Shown one piece after another: positions 5,837 to 6,141 of a stretch of 6,141 nt of DNA (within the stretch, counting starts at the first letter, position 1; each line of letters begins with the position of its first letter). Made by a program: the position numbers and the translations under genes. The DNA is from Oscillospiraceae bacterium (lineage in GTDB: Bacteria > Bacillota > Clostridia > Oscillospirales > Oscillospiraceae), in NCBI GenBank assembly GCA_020025375.1, contig JAHHSF010000079.1:1-6141 (forward strand). Direction: 5' to 3'. The notes beneath the pieces are model-generated. The model saw only the letters and a list, made by a program, of their open reading frames with translations, did not search any database and was not told the DNA's origin.

Positions 5837-5876
5837 GCAAAAAGGTGCGATGGATTAATCCATCGCACCTTTTTGC
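5837..5876. terminator. Perfect 40-base palindromic bidirectional terminator
   Basis: The sequence 5837-5856 is exactly reverse-complementary to 5857-5876, with no spacer: GCAAAAAGGTGCGATGGATT and its complement. In RNA the innermost bases would open into a small loop. Five T follow the GC-richer stem on both strands. It lies 17 bases after the UPF0371 stop codon and 50 bases beyond the stop of the converging minus-strand gene, so it probably ends both transcripts. Confidence 0.9.
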
Positions 5877-5926
5877 TTCCAGCGCGGAAAATAGGCGTAT
5901 ACCGGGGATTCATAGTATGACGCAGG

Positions 5927-6141
5927 CTACATCCGCTTCAACTCCGAGGCACCCATATCCAGCACGTAGGCCCCGGAGTCGGTTTCAAAGTACCAGACCG
6001 GGGTGAGGGTGGCGGGGCCTGTGAGTCCGGCGGTCATCTCATAGGCGGGGGCCATGACGGTCACCGTGCTGCACACGTCTCCCGTGTCAATGAGCAGCTC
6101 CAGGAAGCGGAGCAGGCCGGTGACAGCAGAGAGCTCCCGGC
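5927..6141 (-). CDS. C-terminal fragment of an unrecognised protein (5' end beyond right edge)
   Basis: The minus strand is open from the right edge to a TAG at 5927-5929, giving 70 codons that end ETDSGAYVLDMGASELKRM. Third codon positions are mostly G or C, as in the confirmed genes, and a bidirectional terminator lies downstream, so this is very likely a real gene end. The fragment has a leucine-rich helix (AVTGLLRFLELLIDTG) and then a beta-rich stretch with the phrase LTPVWYFETDSGAYVLD. Phrases of this type (PVW, then an aromatic, then ETD.G.Y) occur at the C-terminal ends of secreted regulatory domains such as YycI-like or PepSY-like proteins. This is only a resemblance and the fragment is too short to name. 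It carries no catalytic motif. Confidence 0.7.
   Translation of the reverse strand, partial: RELSAVTGLLRFLELLIDTGDVCSTVTVMAPAYEMTAGLTGPATLTPVWYFETDSGAYVLDMGASELKRM

Noticed and set aside
1..6141. Mobile element, phage, CRISPR or defence system
   Set aside because: No transposase, integrase, direct repeat array, tRNA end or cas-like protein is visible. The complete genes are housekeeping genes with uniform codon use.

Overview
The window looks like chromosomal sequence from a GC-rich Gram-positive anaerobe of the Clostridia, most likely near the Oscillospiraceae (Flavonifractor/Oscillibacter-like gut bacteria). This is an inference from GC-rich codon use, strong AGGAGG ribosome binding sites, AT-rich intergenic regions with sigma-A-type promoters, long-stem intrinsic terminators and the protein families present. 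No mobile element, CRISPR array, rRNA or tRNA was seen.

Layout from left to right: (1) the 3' end of an unrecognised plus-strand gene, stopping at 143; (2) a long bidirectional terminator at 182-228, between that gene and the next, which converge; (3) on the minus strand, a Si-type citrate synthase (322-1686), with an unusual leader at 1687-1760 that holds a terminator-like hairpin and a second hairpin able to bury the Shine-Dalgarno sequence; (4) upstream of it on the same strand, a glutamine-dependent NAD+ synthetase, nadE (1853-3775), with a good promoter at 3811-3839; (5) a 550-base stretch (3785-4337) with a bidirectional terminator, a pyrimidine-rich minus-strand segment containing an anti-Shine-Dalgarno sequence, and a possible small membrane protein; (6) on the plus strand, a full-length UPF0371/DUF1846 protein (4338-5819); (7) a perfect 40-base palindromic terminator; (8) the C-terminal 70 codons of a minus-strand gene entering from the right edge.

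The complete genes are housekeeping. NadE makes NAD+ from nicotinate adenine dinucleotide, and citrate synthase makes citrate from acetyl-CoA and oxaloacetate, the entry to 2-oxoglutarate and glutamate synthesis in anaerobes. They point the same way, but a hairpin followed by five U lies between them, so they are probably not a simple operon. The UPF0371 protein has no established function that I can name.

I see no multi-gene novel system here. The most interesting signals are regulatory: the citrate synthase leader, and the minus-strand non-coding segment at about 3859-4060, which has the shape of a small RNA or a regulatory 3' UTR.
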